Positions 46,693-58,690 of a DNA stretch of 64,000 nt are shown piece after piece (positions within the stretch are counted from its first letter, which is position 1; each line of letters opens with the position of its first letter). The notes beneath the pieces were generated by a model. That model did no database searches, was not told the DNA's origin, and saw nothing but the letters and a program-made list of their open reading frames with translations. The translations under genes and the position numbers were made by a program. The stretch spans positions 25,728,501 to 25,792,500 of the forward strand of contig NC_092672.1 of the NCBI RefSeq assembly GCF_964355755.1, read 5' to 3'. This stretch comes from Antedon mediterranea (taxonomy: Eukaryota; Echinodermata; Crinoidea; Comatulida; Antedonidae).

Positions 46693-47477
46693 CCAAAGAA
46701 TATATATCACAAGAATGAGTAATCCGCGATTTTCCCTGTAACAGTATATTGTCCATGTGGTAGGGCGCCGCAATAAGTAGTGAGGATGTATACAACATTT
46801 TGTGACGGTGCCTCGACTCCCGGTAGTATTTTAATGATAAAAAATGTTATCAACTACATGCCAACATCATGTTAAATGCTGTTTGGATATTTAATTGTTC
46901 GTTTCATGCAATTTATTTAGTAAAAACTGCCGAACAAACAGTTCGCTTCATCAACCGTGTTTTCAAAAAGGATAGTTTAATAATATTTCTATATTTAACT
47001 TGTTTCTGGTAAAATAAATAAATGTTAATAAAATTTAATATTGTATCCTATAAATAACATGTATTTCATACGAATTTATTTCATAAAATCAATAATTAAT
47101 TTACCGGGCGTAGATTAGTATGCGGCAATGGCAAAGAATCAACCAAGCGTTATGTGCTGAGTAATTACTCAGCACATAACGCTTGGTTGATTTTTGGTGT
47201 GGCTGTTCAGCCTTTCTTTGTGAACTAATTTAGTAATTCATTTTCTGTAGAAGTGAATAATTATACACTAGTTTGTTATTAAATATGTTTTATAAAATGT
47301 TTTACAATTTCAAAATATATTATCATAATTCTATTTAATGTGACATGTATATCTATTAAATCAAGTCTTATTTAGTCTGTATACATCCGCCCTTATGAGG
47401 GCGGGCATCACTCTCTGTTACAAATTTCTCATGCTAAAATCGCGAAATACTCATTCTTGTGATATATGATTCTTTGG
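46693..47477. mobile_element. 785-bp TIR element, 5-bp TATGA target duplication
   Basis: The left end is CCAAAGAATATATATCACAA. The right end, on the complement, is CCAAAGAATCATATATCACA. Both continue into GAATGAGTA and CGCGATTTT. The flanks are TATGA (46688-46692 and 47478-47482). The interior is AT-rich, non-coding and holds a perfect 56-bp palindrome. It is related to the element at 57496-58003. Confidence 0.75.
47137..47192. repeat. Perfect 56-bp palindrome without spacer
   Basis: Positions 47137-47164 and 47165-47192 are exact reverse complements (centre GTAATTAC). Each arm contains CAACCAAGCGTTATGTGCTG. Such spacer-free palindromes are unstable in replication, so recent origin or a fold-back insertion is likely. 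Confidence 0.95.
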
Positions 47478-47519
47478 TATGATGTACAAACTGAACTTCA
47501 ACATTTCCTCAGAATGTAT

Positions 47520-47918
47520 TACCGTAAAATCTTGTAAAAATAACCCCCCTTATAATAGTAACCCCCCACCCCCTACTTATAATAGTAACCCACATTATAA
47601 GTAAATCTATAATAATAACCCACTACTCTAATCTCATGTTGATCTCGGGAGTGGAGGGAGGATTGAGTGTTTTTTTAGTTTAAAATAGTATAAAATAAAG
47701 TTAGAGTTCAAACAAATTTGACTATTCGTATTGTTTTATTATTTTGCTATGATTTGCTGACCGGAATAGTTGGAATGGGTTACTATTTTCAGGTGCCTAA
47801 TTTAAGATTAGTAATAATAACCCACTACTCTAATAGTAACCCCCCTTCTAATAGTAACCCACCATAAAAAACAATCAAAGAATAATAACCCAGGGTTTCA
47901 ATTAGAAGCCCTACAGTA
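47520..47918. mobile_element. TA-flanked MITE (copy 2), intact
   Basis: It starts TACCGTAAAATCTTGTAAAA and ends with the complement of TACTGTAGGGCTTCTAATTG. It aligns along its length, in reverse orientation, with the split copy at 35329-39977. Inner repeats of TAATAGTAACCCNCC occur toward both ends. No coding capacity; TA flanks. Confidence 0.75.
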
Positions 47919-48269
47919 AATACTTTTTATTCCAATCTTATTTAAATGATTGTTTTCTTGCCTGTAGTGGGGAACATACTAAATCAATAATATTATTATA
48001 ATGTATTTGATCCAGAAAGAACTTCAGTATCAGAATTATCCTGTTGGTAAGCTCTCTTTTATGATTTCATTTAATTTTATATTTTTTTAATTGTAAAAAG
48101 TGAATTTTCATCATGGACCAATCAAATATCTTGTTTCGCTTATGATTTTGTATATTCTTTGAAATGTACGCATTTTGCATTTTTTCTGTTTTCTTTTAAA
48201 GACTTCCTTTAAAAACAATTATATAACAATCATAATATAATTATATAATAATTATATAATAATCATATA

Positions 48270-48402
48270 TAATGTAAAGAGGGACTACAGCGACAGGCCC
48301 ATTGGGCCTTTTGTAGTCTCTCGACTATATATATTATATGCCAACCATTGTTATGATATAATATTTTTGATCAATAAATGTTTCTTGAATTGAATTGAAT
48401 AT
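48270..48402 (+). mobile_element. 5'-truncated LINE 3' end
   Basis: GAGGGACTACAGCGACAGGC, a complementary pair (GGCCCATTGGGCC), GATCAATAAATGTTTCTTG and a (AATTG)n tail form the typical 3' end of a CR1-like LINE. A second tail of this kind, (CAAT)n in minus orientation, begins at about 48497. Neither retains coding sequence. Confidence 0.5.
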
Positions 48403-50030
48403 CTCGTTGTCATTTACTCGGACCTTCAAAAAATTAAATATCGTTTATACGAAATCAGGTCTAAACAACAGAGGGCGTTATAATATTTAGACAAGTACAA
48501 TCAATCAATCAATCCATTTATTTGGAAATTGCACCTTTACATCGGTGGCACACACATGAAGTGGTGCATCCATATTGAACACAATTAACATAAAATGACG
48601 GATACGGATACTTAATTAAATTAAAATTAGTACTACTGTATATACTGTGGCCCATAGAGGGCGCTACTCAAGTATTTTATTCAGAGCCATTATATAAAGA
48701 GTTACGACATTGGATTATAGTCACGTGATATGCAGGTCAATTTGTGTCAAACTTGTCTCCGTTAATGCATGTAAAGTATAGGAGCAAGAAAATACTTTAA
48801 ACTTTTTCTTATATTTAAAAAAATGTAATTTCACATTTTACGGTGAAATATCGATGTGCACAGCGTACTTGCGGCAAAGAATATTTCGCGCGCGTGCGCT
48901 AGTACATTATAAAGTTCGATTGATTGATTTTGGAACGAAACATCCCATAACTACGTCCTATTAATAACAATTATGTAATATTTTCAATCCATAATGTATG
49001 CTTTGATGACTAAATAAAATAATAAAGTGTCGTGGATATATTTGTTAATATATTGAATAGGGTATGAACAATATTAAAATAATAAAGGCAAATTATTACA
49101 AATAAAATGATGAACGAGTCTCTGAAAGTTTGTGTCAAAAACACACAGAGAGCCATATACTGTATAAAAAGAGGGGTGAATTTGTGTGTTTTTTGTATTG
49201 GTTCATGCTTTGATGTATCCTGACTTGCATGTAGGCCCTAGCATTTATTCTTTTGTTATTATAGACACAATATATATTTGTTACCAAATTAATACCATTA
49301 ATAAAATTAATTACTAAATAAAAACGGAATATAAGCGTTATTTCATAGACAAAACAAATATAAAAATAACGCATGAACTACAGGAATACGCCATACAAAA
49401 TAGACGCGCGCACCCTCAGCGTGCGAATTCTTTGACACAAAAATGGCTTCTAATTTTCAATGTCGTAACTCTTTATATATATAATATAGCTCTGATTTTA
49501 TTGCTATTATATTATTAGTAAACATGGCAGTTGGTCAGACGTGCCAAATGTGCAAAATACGATGCCAACTCATTATTTCATATTACATGAATTAATTATC
49601 ACACCATAAACATTTTGTGGACCGAAATTCTTTAGCATTTTTCTTTCTTATTTTTCGATTATTTAGCCTAATGTAGGCCTAATAATAATATAATATAGGC
49701 CCTAATACAAATTGATATTTTGGGATATTTTTTTGTTTATCCAAAATATCGGAAGTAAATTGCATTTATCGGAAAATGAATCAAATTATTGAGGGAGGCA
49801 CACTTTTGAACGATTTTTCTAAAAAAAATGATATATAATTATTATATTATATGTAATTAATATCAAAATATTATTACCAAACAACTCAGCCAACAGAATA
49901 AAAATGCGGGATAGCCGATCAATTCGGCCGCCATTCACTCTAAGGCCCTTAACCTTAATAATAATAATTATTATTAATAATTAATGTTGTGCAGACATAG
50001 GCCTATGCTAGCTAGGCCTAGTCAAGCTAT
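48403..50030. other. AT-rich spacer with LINE tail, no gene
   Basis: Besides the minus-strand tail at about 48497-48700, no repeat or exon was recognised. A TAAT/ATTA-rich run lies at about 49960-49985. Confidence 0.35.
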
Positions 50031-50032
50031 TA

Positions 50033-52711
50033 GTGGGGAACCTAATGTTCCAAAAATCAGTTCCGTGAGATTTTAATGCTCAAGTTGAGTTCTTGGCAGT
50101 TTTGGAATCCTTGGGACCAGCAGAATTCATTGCAACAGGGGGCCAATTTTTCCCGACCCTATTTTGGCCGCCATCTTGGATTTCAAAATGGCCCCCATTT
50201 TTTACTCAAAACTGATAGTAGCTCCTATTTTAAACCACGTACGAACGTAATTTGTGTGATAAATCTTACAATATTTTGATAAATCAGTCCAATGGTACAA
50301 TTTATAATAATAGCATATGGCAGCCATATTGAATTCCAAGATGGCCGCCATTAAAAACATATATAATGTATGCATTTTATAGTCAGGGTCCTCGTGTATT
50401 TCCGTAGGATTTTAATGCCCAAAGTAAGATTTCACTTCTTTAATATGGTGGTAGGATACCAAAAATGCTAGGTAACCAATTTTCACGATCCCGTAACCAT
50501 GGTAACAGCCCCAAGATCAAAATGGCTCCCAATTGGCCCTATCTCCGTATCCCTTTGGTCTATCAACAAGATATTGGTATCAAAATACTCGGAGCGTATA
50601 TATTTATATTCATTGTAATGGAACATTTTGACGAAATGTAATAGGAAATGCTATTTTTCTGCACTATTGACCTTTGACCTTGACTTTCATTGTATCTAAA
50701 AAACGGCTGGTCATTGAAATTTAAAAATGGTCTCAAATTGCTGAGACCATACATATTCATATTTATTGTAATGCAACATTTTGTTAGAAAATGACCGGAA
50801 GTAAAGTTATTGACCTTTGACCTAATAAACATGAACTTGATATATACAATAATCGGCAATTATTTGTGGTAGGTATTAAACAATGGGTTTATAAATATTA
50901 TTATCATTTGAATATCTAATTTCTAATTCACATACTTAGTTTTTATATATTTATAAATATTAATCAATCAATACCATGCATTTATTGTGTCAGCATTCTC
51001 GTCCCATTCTTTCCATTAAGACAGTCAAAGGAGTGAGTGTGGTTGATTCTTAAACTTTGTACCTTTCCATTTTATTTCCTAATGCTTGTTTTTCTTGAAA
51101 CAATTTCATATATATAGGTTTCTTATACATTGAACTGCTGCCGGCCATACATTATTACGTGTTCGTAGATGATAATTTGATTGCTTGGTTCAGTTGCTTG
51201 ATTAGACGTTCCTTGGGGTTGCTTCTTTGATGTGTCGATATAAGAAGTAATCTTCCAATGCTAACATTGACTGCCATTTTGTAGTTATATCGCCAACCCA
51301 AGGAATCATTTTAGATTAGATAGAGTGAGATTGTTAGAAGTGACCAAGAGGTTTTGGATGTTTACAGCATTTTATGTTCCCTTCAAGCTACTAAATGTGT
51401 TTAGTTTCATTTTTTTTCAAGGAGACCACAACCAGACTTTGCTCACAAACTTCAAAAAGCTTTCTTTTTTTATCATCTCTGTTTAAGATATATTTCTTGA
51501 CTTCATTTGAAATTATTACTAAGACAATGTTTAAAAAAAGTGTTGATTTTGTTATGAATGTATTTTGATAAAATCTTGAAGGATTTGTGTGTTTTGTGTT
51601 TAAAGAGTGAATTCGATGGGAAATCCAGTTCGATTTCCTCATTTTGAGTAATGCCGCCAACAAGACCACCAACCCATTTTAACTATGTTCCTTCTGTTCC
51701 TTCCTGATCCGGGAAAAGAGAACTATTTAAATACAGATTTTTTTTCTTTACATTCAAATTAATTACATTCTTTTATTCTCTGTTACTTAGTAATCTACAT
51801 CAAGCCAAGCTGGTTCATTATGTGAATTAAAAATTAGCTATTCAAATGATAATAATATGTATAAATCCATTGTTTAATACCTACCACAAATAATTGCCGA
51901 TTATTGTATACATCAAGTTCAATGTTTATTAGGTCAGAGGTCAATAACTTTACTTCCGGTCATTTTCTAACAAAATGTTGCATTACAATAAATATGAATA
52001 TGTATGGTTTCAGTAATTTGAGACCATTTTTAAATTTCAATGACCAGCCGTTTTTTAGATACAATGAAAGTCAAGGTCAAAGGTCAATAGTGCAGAAAAA
52101 TAGCATTTCCTATTACATTTCGTCAAAATGTTCCATTACAATGAATATAAATATATACGCTCCGAGTATTTTGATACCAATATCTTGTTGATAGACCAAA
52201 GGGATACGGAGATAGGGCCAATTGGGAGCCATTTTGATCTTGGGGCTGTTACCATGGTTACGGGATCGTGAAAATTGGTTACCTAGCATTTTTGGTATCC
52301 TACCACCATATTAAAGAAGTGAAATCTTACTTTGGGCATTAAAATCCTACGGAAATACACGAGGACCTTGACTATAAAATGCATACATTATATACGTTTT
52401 TAATGGCGGCCATCTTGGAATTCAATATGGCTGCCATATGCTATTATTATAAATTGTACCATTGGACTGATTTATCATCATATTGTAAGATTTATCACAC
52501 AAATTACGTTCGTACGTGGTTTATAATAGGAGCTACTATCACTTTTGAGTAAAAAATGGGGGCCATTTTGAAATCCAAGATGGCGGCCAAAATGGGGTCG
52601 GGAAAAATTGGCCCCCAGTTGCAATGAATTCTGCTGGTCCCAAGGATTCCAAAACTGCCAAGAACTCAACTTGAGCATTAAAATCTCACGGAATTACATT
52701 AGGTTCCCCAC
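50033..52711. mobile_element. Large fold-back element with ~900-bp inverted arms
   Basis: Left arm (50033-50935) and right arm (51815-52711) are near-identical inverted copies. They start GTGGGGAACCTAATG and are flanked by TA on both sides. Matching landmarks include GAGTTCTTGGCAGTTTTGG, GGGACCAGCAGAATTCATTG, AAATGGCCCCCATTTT and GGTAGGTATTAAACAATGG. A few substitutions separate the arms, so the frames at 50563-50859 and 51904-52191 mirror each other and are not genes. The ~880-bp interior has no intact frame. TA flanks are compatible with a Tc1/mariner-type mechanism, but arms of this length are unusual. Confidence 0.85.
51140..51680 (-). pseudogene. Protein-like fragments in the interior of the fold-back element
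   Basis: On the minus strand, 51680-51505 has a frame with GGITQNEEIELDFPSNSLFK, and 51320-51210 has MIPWVGDITTKWQSMLALED. Both are short and end in stops. They may be decayed exons of a transposase or chance. An overlapping frame at 51391-51672 is open for 93 codons but looks less protein-like. No family was recognised. Confidence 0.25.
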
Positions 52712-52729
52712 TATATGCCTTGCTTGCCC

Positions 52730-53230
52730 TAGCTAACTAGCCTAGCCTAATATATAGCCTGGCCTACCCTCTAGTATCTATAGGCCCCTACCTAAATAAT
52801 AATAATATATTGCGAGTTTAAATAAGCGTACGTACCAGATTGCCAGCCTAGTAGGCTAGGCCTATTTTTATACTTGGCCTATCCTATTATATACTCCTAG
52901 CTTGCTAGCTAGGGCTAGGCTAGGGCCTAGCCTAGGCCTAGCTAGCTAGCTAGGTAGGAAGGAGGCCTAGGCCTAGATCTAATATTTAATAATACTACCA
53001 GCTACATTTCCTGCATATGGGCCTAGGCCTAGTGTTAGTTAATATAGGCATACTGTAGTCTAGGTAGGACCTAGCTAGTAGTATTGTAGCTAGTCTGAGC
53101 CTACATGTAGGCTAGTAGTAGGCCTAGGCTAGTAGTAGGCCTAGCTAGGCCTAGCGCAGGCTAGCCCAGCCTACGCTAGGCTGGCTTGAGGCATACATAC
53201 AAATAATAGGCTAGGCTAGGCCTAGCCTAG
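52730..53230. repeat. Tract saturated with CTAG, GGCCTAG and TAGGCCTA
   Basis: Over about 500 bp, overlapping words of CTAG, CCTAGG and GGCCTA follow one another with little other sequence, for example GGCCTAGCCTAGGCCTAGC. There is no fixed period, so it is not a simple tandem repeat. It borders the fold-back element. The same words are single or sparse in most of the window. Confidence 0.8.
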
Positions 53231-55370
53231 TAATATTCTGGTTGTTTCTTTTTTACTTCAATTACCTGCAAATTATTTGCATTCTCTCTCATTTTCATAA
53301 TATATAAACATGGCTCGTGGGTGGTGTGATGTCCGTGTAGTCTTTCTATAGCATGCAGAAAAGAGAGGGGGAGAGGAGGAGGAGGCTGCATGCAGAGGTA
53401 GAGAGTGCATGCTAGCTGGAACAAGAGAATCACGCATACGTACGTGTGTGCGCGCTTTTGTCGCGTATACGAAGTCGTCGTGCGCGTGATGTGTGGCCCC
53501 CCTCTGGGGGAAAAAGATAGGGACAATAATATGAAAAACAAAATTACTATAACAAATCATAATGTTTATTCATTTATTGTTTAAAAATATTGATTGATGA
53601 GATTTTTATTTAAAAAAAGGTGAATTGGGGTACAGTACACGTCAGTAGAGAGGTTTCGCAACTCTACAATAATACGACAAAGAAAACGAATACGAACAAG
53701 TTGCGAATCAGCGATAGTCCAGTAGAGCAGCATGGAATATTCATTAGTCCATGAGTAAAGATAAGTCAAAATTGCAACAGAATATTGTTTTTGTTTTGTC
53801 TGGTAAATATATATTAAAGTATCTCTTCGGAGATCCCGCCTCGTGAATAAAAATACTGAAAGATGAGGGCGTATAAATTTGATCTCTGGTGGGCGTCGTG
53901 CGTACAATTGAGGACTAGTGCTATTCCGCCGTACCACGCCGAGAATGTTAAAGAGTCGCTATCCAATCGAGTTTGAACAATACCATGAAAGCCCCAGTAG
54001 TTACCAAGTTACGCAAAGTCCTAACTTTGACCATATTGACCTTTTGGCCCCTGCACTGACCAAGCATCCCAATTTTGTTTTCGCCCAAGTAACGAAGTAA
54101 TAAACATTAATCAGTTTGCTAAAGGGTGCAAGAAACCCCTTTCTATCTCCCCAAGTATAAAGGCTCATATATATATTTAAAAAAAAAGAGATTCTTAAGT
54201 CTTTAAAGTCTGGGGTTAATAATTCGACCCCATTCCAAATATGGATTGAATCACAGTTTTAGTATCCAAAGTCCATACATCGAAAATGTAAGAGTTGGCG
54301 CCTGTAAAATACTTCCACCATAAATGTATGCACAGCAAGTTAATTTTGGACTAAACTGTTTTTGCTTCGAATGTAATTCATCATCCCTCTGTTTTTTTGC
54401 AAGTATGTGCAGAGAGTTACAAAGATGTTGCAAAATATTCCACTATTATTTTTTGTTTCTTCTGTTTTAAAACGCAATTGTTTTTTTAATGATGGCAAAG
54501 TAATAGATTTAATAGATCCCCATCTGCATTCAAAGTTTCTATTGATTTTTTTCTGACAAGGAAGTTGAAAACTGCTGGTTGTCGACAAATTAAATACTGT
54601 TACAGTCATTGATTTATCTAAATTCTTGACTATGTGCACAATACATTTGGGTTGATTTTTAAAGATTCGAAGCTTTTGATTTTGTTTATCAACATTAAGT
54701 TTTAATAGTCACATAAATTTTAAAATGGTTCTCACGGCAGTAAAAACAACAATAGATTAATATCGTTTTATTATTTAACAATTCATCGAATTAATACAGA
54801 TTATTATTTAAATTATTAAATTAATTAATAAGATAAACCTGCAAAAGACAAATAATCAGAGCTTTAAGCCTGGTTTCACCAGAACAAATGTACTTCTACG
54901 ACTAGTATAATAATTGTATCAAATAATAATACAGTATCACATTTTGATTGTGAAATAACCAGTCAATAATAATAATAATAATATAGAAATATAAAAACAA
55001 TGACTTGTTGCTGTATATTGTTAGAATTTAGTATACAAATGCAAATAGCCCGTTTTGGAAGTTTGTCTAAATTAGAAATCATGTGTGGAAGTCCATGGTC
55101 AAAGTTTTGTAAATAAATTTACGTAAGAGCAAAATTCGGTAAATCGCGTAACTTATAAATTATTGTACTCAATGTAAGTCGGTAGACACTTTCGGTACTG
55201 ATTTTTAAAACCTAATATAAACCTGTTTACCGATTAAGTTTAGTTAGATAATCGGTTATTGACGATTAAAACGAAATTCGGTTAAACGATTTTCACCAAA
55301 AAGGGATGTTTTCCGAACTGTGTAATATTCGATATAGATTTGTTTGGATTGCAATTAGATCTTCCATTGG
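53231..55370. other. Mixed stretch without a recognised gene
   Basis: A GC-richer part (about 53320-53515) has GA-rich and CG-containing text such as GTCGCGTATACGAAGTCGTC and could be a promoter. No exon with a donor was placed. The minus frame at 54340-54639 (99 codons) has no recognisable family. Confidence 0.35.
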
Positions 55371-55374
55371 AGAA

Positions 55375-55535
55375 AAGTGTTGAAGCCTATATTCAGTTTT
55401 GAATTGTTTATATTTTTAGTGATAGTTTATTAAGTTTAAGCCAGTCAGATACATATTTTATTAGCCTATTTAAATTTCTAAGGGTGTTGTAGACAAGATA
55501 AGAGGAAATGTTTGTATCGTCAGCAAACATGAATG
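55375..55535 (-). pseudogene. Reverse transcriptase fragment with the FADD box
   Basis: On the minus strand a short frame reads MFADDTNISSYLVYNTLRNL then NRLIKYVSDWLKLNKLSL before a stop. FADDTN followed by a WLKLNKLSLN-type helix is the palm region of LINE reverse transcriptase. The sequence on the upstream side is scrambled by stops. It is an old LINE relic. Confidence 0.7.
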
Positions 55536-56395
55536 ATATTGATCTAATGAGAACATGGAGAGAACCAAGCATGGATTCTTAAGGAACACTGCATGTTATA
55601 GGAAGAATATTATGAAGAGTACAATTCGAAGGAGGTGGATTGTTGTCTGTTTTTAAAGTCGTTCGAGCATTTGAGAAAAAAAGGGCAAAATAGAGACTTC
55701 AATATCCTGGTATTTTTCAACGGAATGAGACTCATTTTTCGTTATTAATTAGAATTATTATACTTCGGCAATAAATTGTAAAGATGAAGGAAATACAAAA
55801 TTAAATATATTAGTAGGAAGTCTGAATAAAAGGTACATTTTCATTTTTAGTTGGTTTAATATTTATTTCATTTTGTAATTATTCATGCAAATACAAAATA
55901 TAATAGGAATCAAAACATTAACAAACACGACATAAGGAGATAAGATATCATAGTCAGTCGCTGCAGAAAAGCACAACAGCAGCCGAAGCCACACTTATGT
56001 GTGTACCTCCAACTAAAGGCTACTAAATATAAAGTAATAATATCATCGAGGCCGGTACTTTGGATTAGAAATAATGTTAATGAATTTCTCAACTCAGATG
56101 TGGGAAGAAAGAAAATATATTTTTTAGTAGAATTCCTTATTTCTAGAAGTAGCTTGGATTTTAGAAGACAGTTTGGGTCCTATTTCAGTAAGAATGTGAT
56201 TGAATTTAGTGGCAAATTGAGATTGTTGTACCATTATCTGTAAAATAATTAGGTAGTGTCTTTTTTGTTTTTACAGAGAATTCTAGATTTTCAAGGTTTA
56301 AAGTCGGATTTTGAAATTTAAAAGAATACATATTAATATTAATGAACTTCAATTGTAAAATTGTTATCGTATTGGTACTCACAGCAACAGTTTTT
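55536..56395. other. Spacer between two LINE relics
   Basis: AT-rich; some of it may be decayed LINE sequence. The frames at 56001-56243 and 56206-56490 show no clear domain. Confidence 0.3.
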
Positions 56396-56399
56396 GCAT

Positions 56400-57075
56400 T
56401 AAATGGGGAAAATCCATCTCTCGGTGGTGCTTGTAAGGAAAGGAGTGCGACTACTGTATAATGTTTACATAGATGATCTGAATATAGCATTTAGTAGAAT
56501 ATTGTCCTCACTAATTTAAGTTATGCTGATGAAATGACCATTATGGCTCCATCTTTTTATGGATTAAAAAATATGGTTGATAGCAGTATGAACATTATAT
56601 AACGCAAACAAATCTAGTGGTATCTAATATTTTATGCTAAATAATGATATATTATCTTACGTCAATGAAGTGACTTATCTAGGACATATTTTACGTAATA
56701 ATTTAGGTCATTATGATGTCATTAATCGCGCCAGTATAATCGCGCTCTTTGCATTCGTTCGTTCGCTGGTTCTTGCGCTGCATTACATGCGTGGTGGCTC
56801 AAGCGTCGCACTTGGGGCGAGTCACTTTAGAAATACTTTTGGTATGTTTTTTCTTGTATTTTTTTCTTGCAATATTTTTATGTAGGCCTACAGCTTTCGT
56901 AACTCATTTCATTTTTACGGTATTTTAACAAATTGTAAATAAGTGCCTCAATTCAAATTTTTGGCCATTTTTTTTAGATTATATTTTTGATGTTTGTATA
57001 TTGAAATAAAGATACCGATATATTTTTTATTTATATGGATTATTCTGAAATAAAGTGATCAATCAATCAATTGCT
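56400..57075 (+). mobile_element. 5'-truncated LINE relic with reverse transcriptase fragment
   Basis: In broken frames on the + strand one reads YNVYIDDLN, then YADEMTIMAPSFYGLKNMV (about 56520-56580), then YVNEVTYLGHILRNNLGHYD (about 56650-56715). These are the catalytic and downstream motifs of a LINE reverse transcriptase, with YADD changed to YADE. The tail ends in a (ATCA)n run at 57057-57071. It is dead. Confidence 0.7.
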
Positions 57076-57490
57076 TCATATATTTTTGGCCTCAAGTTTG
57101 ATATTGTATATTAATTAACGAGAAAACTACCTTGATAGATATTGAAAATTATGATCTATAACATATGGTCAAATGAACTGCTATATTAAGATTCACATTT
57201 TATTTGGCAATCGATAACAATTTTAAAATTTACAACATTTATTACATTTGGCGAGTTTGAACCTAATTTATGAAGATAAAAGTAAGGGATTTTTCCAGGG
57301 TGCCACATCATTAACGATTTTTGCAGCCATTTGATTCTAAAATGTATAAAAACTTGAATACAGTTTAGAATATTAACACCACCTATATAATATTTGAGTT
57401 TTTCTGTTTTTTTTAAAAACAGATTACCATATTTTAATATTAAGTAGGCCTATGCCAATTATTATTCGAACAATTAAGTAACACATTGAC
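57076..57490. other. AT-rich spacer, nothing recognised
   Basis: No frame, repeat or exon was recognised in this stretch. Confidence 0.35.
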
Positions 57491-57495
57491 TATAA

Positions 57496-58003
57496 GCAAA
57501 GAACTTATAACACAAGAATCTTCTGTTCGTCCGAAGCGCGTAACAATTTCGAAAGGCATTGTGGGATAGAATAGAGCTATGGGTGGCGCCATTGTGAGCC
57601 ATGGAGTAGGGCGCCCGCATCAAATTAGAAAGTCAAAATCATAGAGGGGATCTGCTAATGCTCTAGGGGGGATAGAGTAATTGACTTAGGAGTAGGGCGC
57701 CCGCATCAAATTAGAAAGTCAAAATCATAGAGGGGATCTGCTAATGCTCTAGGGGGGATAGAGTAATTGACTGAGGAGTAGGGCGCCCGCATCAAATTAG
57801 AAAGTCAAAATCATAGAGGGGATCTGCTAATACTCTAGGAGGGGGGGGGGGGGGTAGAGTAATTGACTTCCTAGTTTGGAGGGGGCGCTGCTCCATGCTG
57901 TGAAATGGCGTCGCCCAGTTTGACCTTTTAACCCCGTACTTCCGATACTGTGTTTTGAATGCAAATTGAAGAAAAGTAGATTCTTGTGTTATAAGTTCTT
58001 TGC
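57496..58003. mobile_element. 508-bp TIR element, 5-bp TATAA target duplication, triplicated core
   Basis: The left end is GCAAAGAACTTATAACACAA. The right end, on the complement, is the same GCAAAGAACTTATAACACAA, continuing into GAATCT. The flanks are TATAA (57491-57495 and 58004-58008). The core has three ~87-bp tandem units beginning GAGTAGGGCGCCCGCATC at about 57604, 57691 and 57777, and a G-run of 14 at about 57840. No coding capacity. Confidence 0.85.
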
Positions 58004-58404
58004 TATAAGTATAATTTGTATTCTATATTAGTAATGTCGTGGTTTGGGAATCCCTCAATATATTGATTTGGTTAATGTGTATCATTAGGGTTTTGTGTAG
58101 GTGGGCGTAGCATTTATTCGAAGGAGACATTTATTCAAATTTTTAAAAGAGTCGGTAACTATGTATTAATTGTTATACTGTTTATAATCTGTTTGTTCGC
58201 CTGTTAACAATACATTGATCGTAATAACGATATAGTACAGTTTTAATACACAGTTCTTTTTTCTGACATAAATTCATAGGATAAAAACACAATAAAGTAC
58301 CGTACCGATACGGCAAACTTACTTCTATTGTGGTCCTAAACAAATAAACAAGAATAAACAAGAAAACCACACTTAATTAACATAATAAACATACATATAG
58401 CAAA

Positions 58405-58690
58405 TTAAATTTCTCTCAATCTAAGAATTTCACGAAAGTAGCCTTTAAATCTCTGTTTAAATAATTGTATTGAAGAGGAGCTTTGAACAAAATAGGGGAG
58501 TGAATTCCATAACTGAATTCTTGTTATTAAGAAGGTTGACCTGTTGTGAGTTCCTATGACTGGAATATGGATCGAAATGCTGTCTCTGGATTGTGATTGT
58601 GTCGATGTCTCGTCAGGGTAATTGTATCCAGGTAAGTTCGAGCACTTTTATTCATTATTTTATACATAATAGTTTCCTCTCCTGTACTAT
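58405..58690 (-). pseudogene. C-terminal fragment of a LINE ORF2
   Basis: On the minus strand a frame reads THNRSTFLITRIQLWNSLPY, then FVQSSSSIQLFKQRFKGYF and a stop at 58405. A WN.LP followed by FK..L is the usual C-terminus of LINE reverse transcriptases. A frameshift at about 58580 separates it from an upstream ARTYLDTITLTRHRH segment. It is dead. Confidence 0.7.

Noticed and set aside
50563-52191. Two mirror-image frames of 95-98 codons as a duplicated gene
   Set aside because: They lie in the two arms of the fold-back element and start within untranslatable repeat text; no family features.
53227-53560. Minus-strand frames of 95-104 codons
   Set aside because: They overlap in two frames with low-complexity Pro/Ser and His-rich text and no exon signals.
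54340-54639. 99-codon minus-strand frame
   Set aside because: Somewhat protein-like, but no motif, splice context or recognisable relative; not enough to call a gene.
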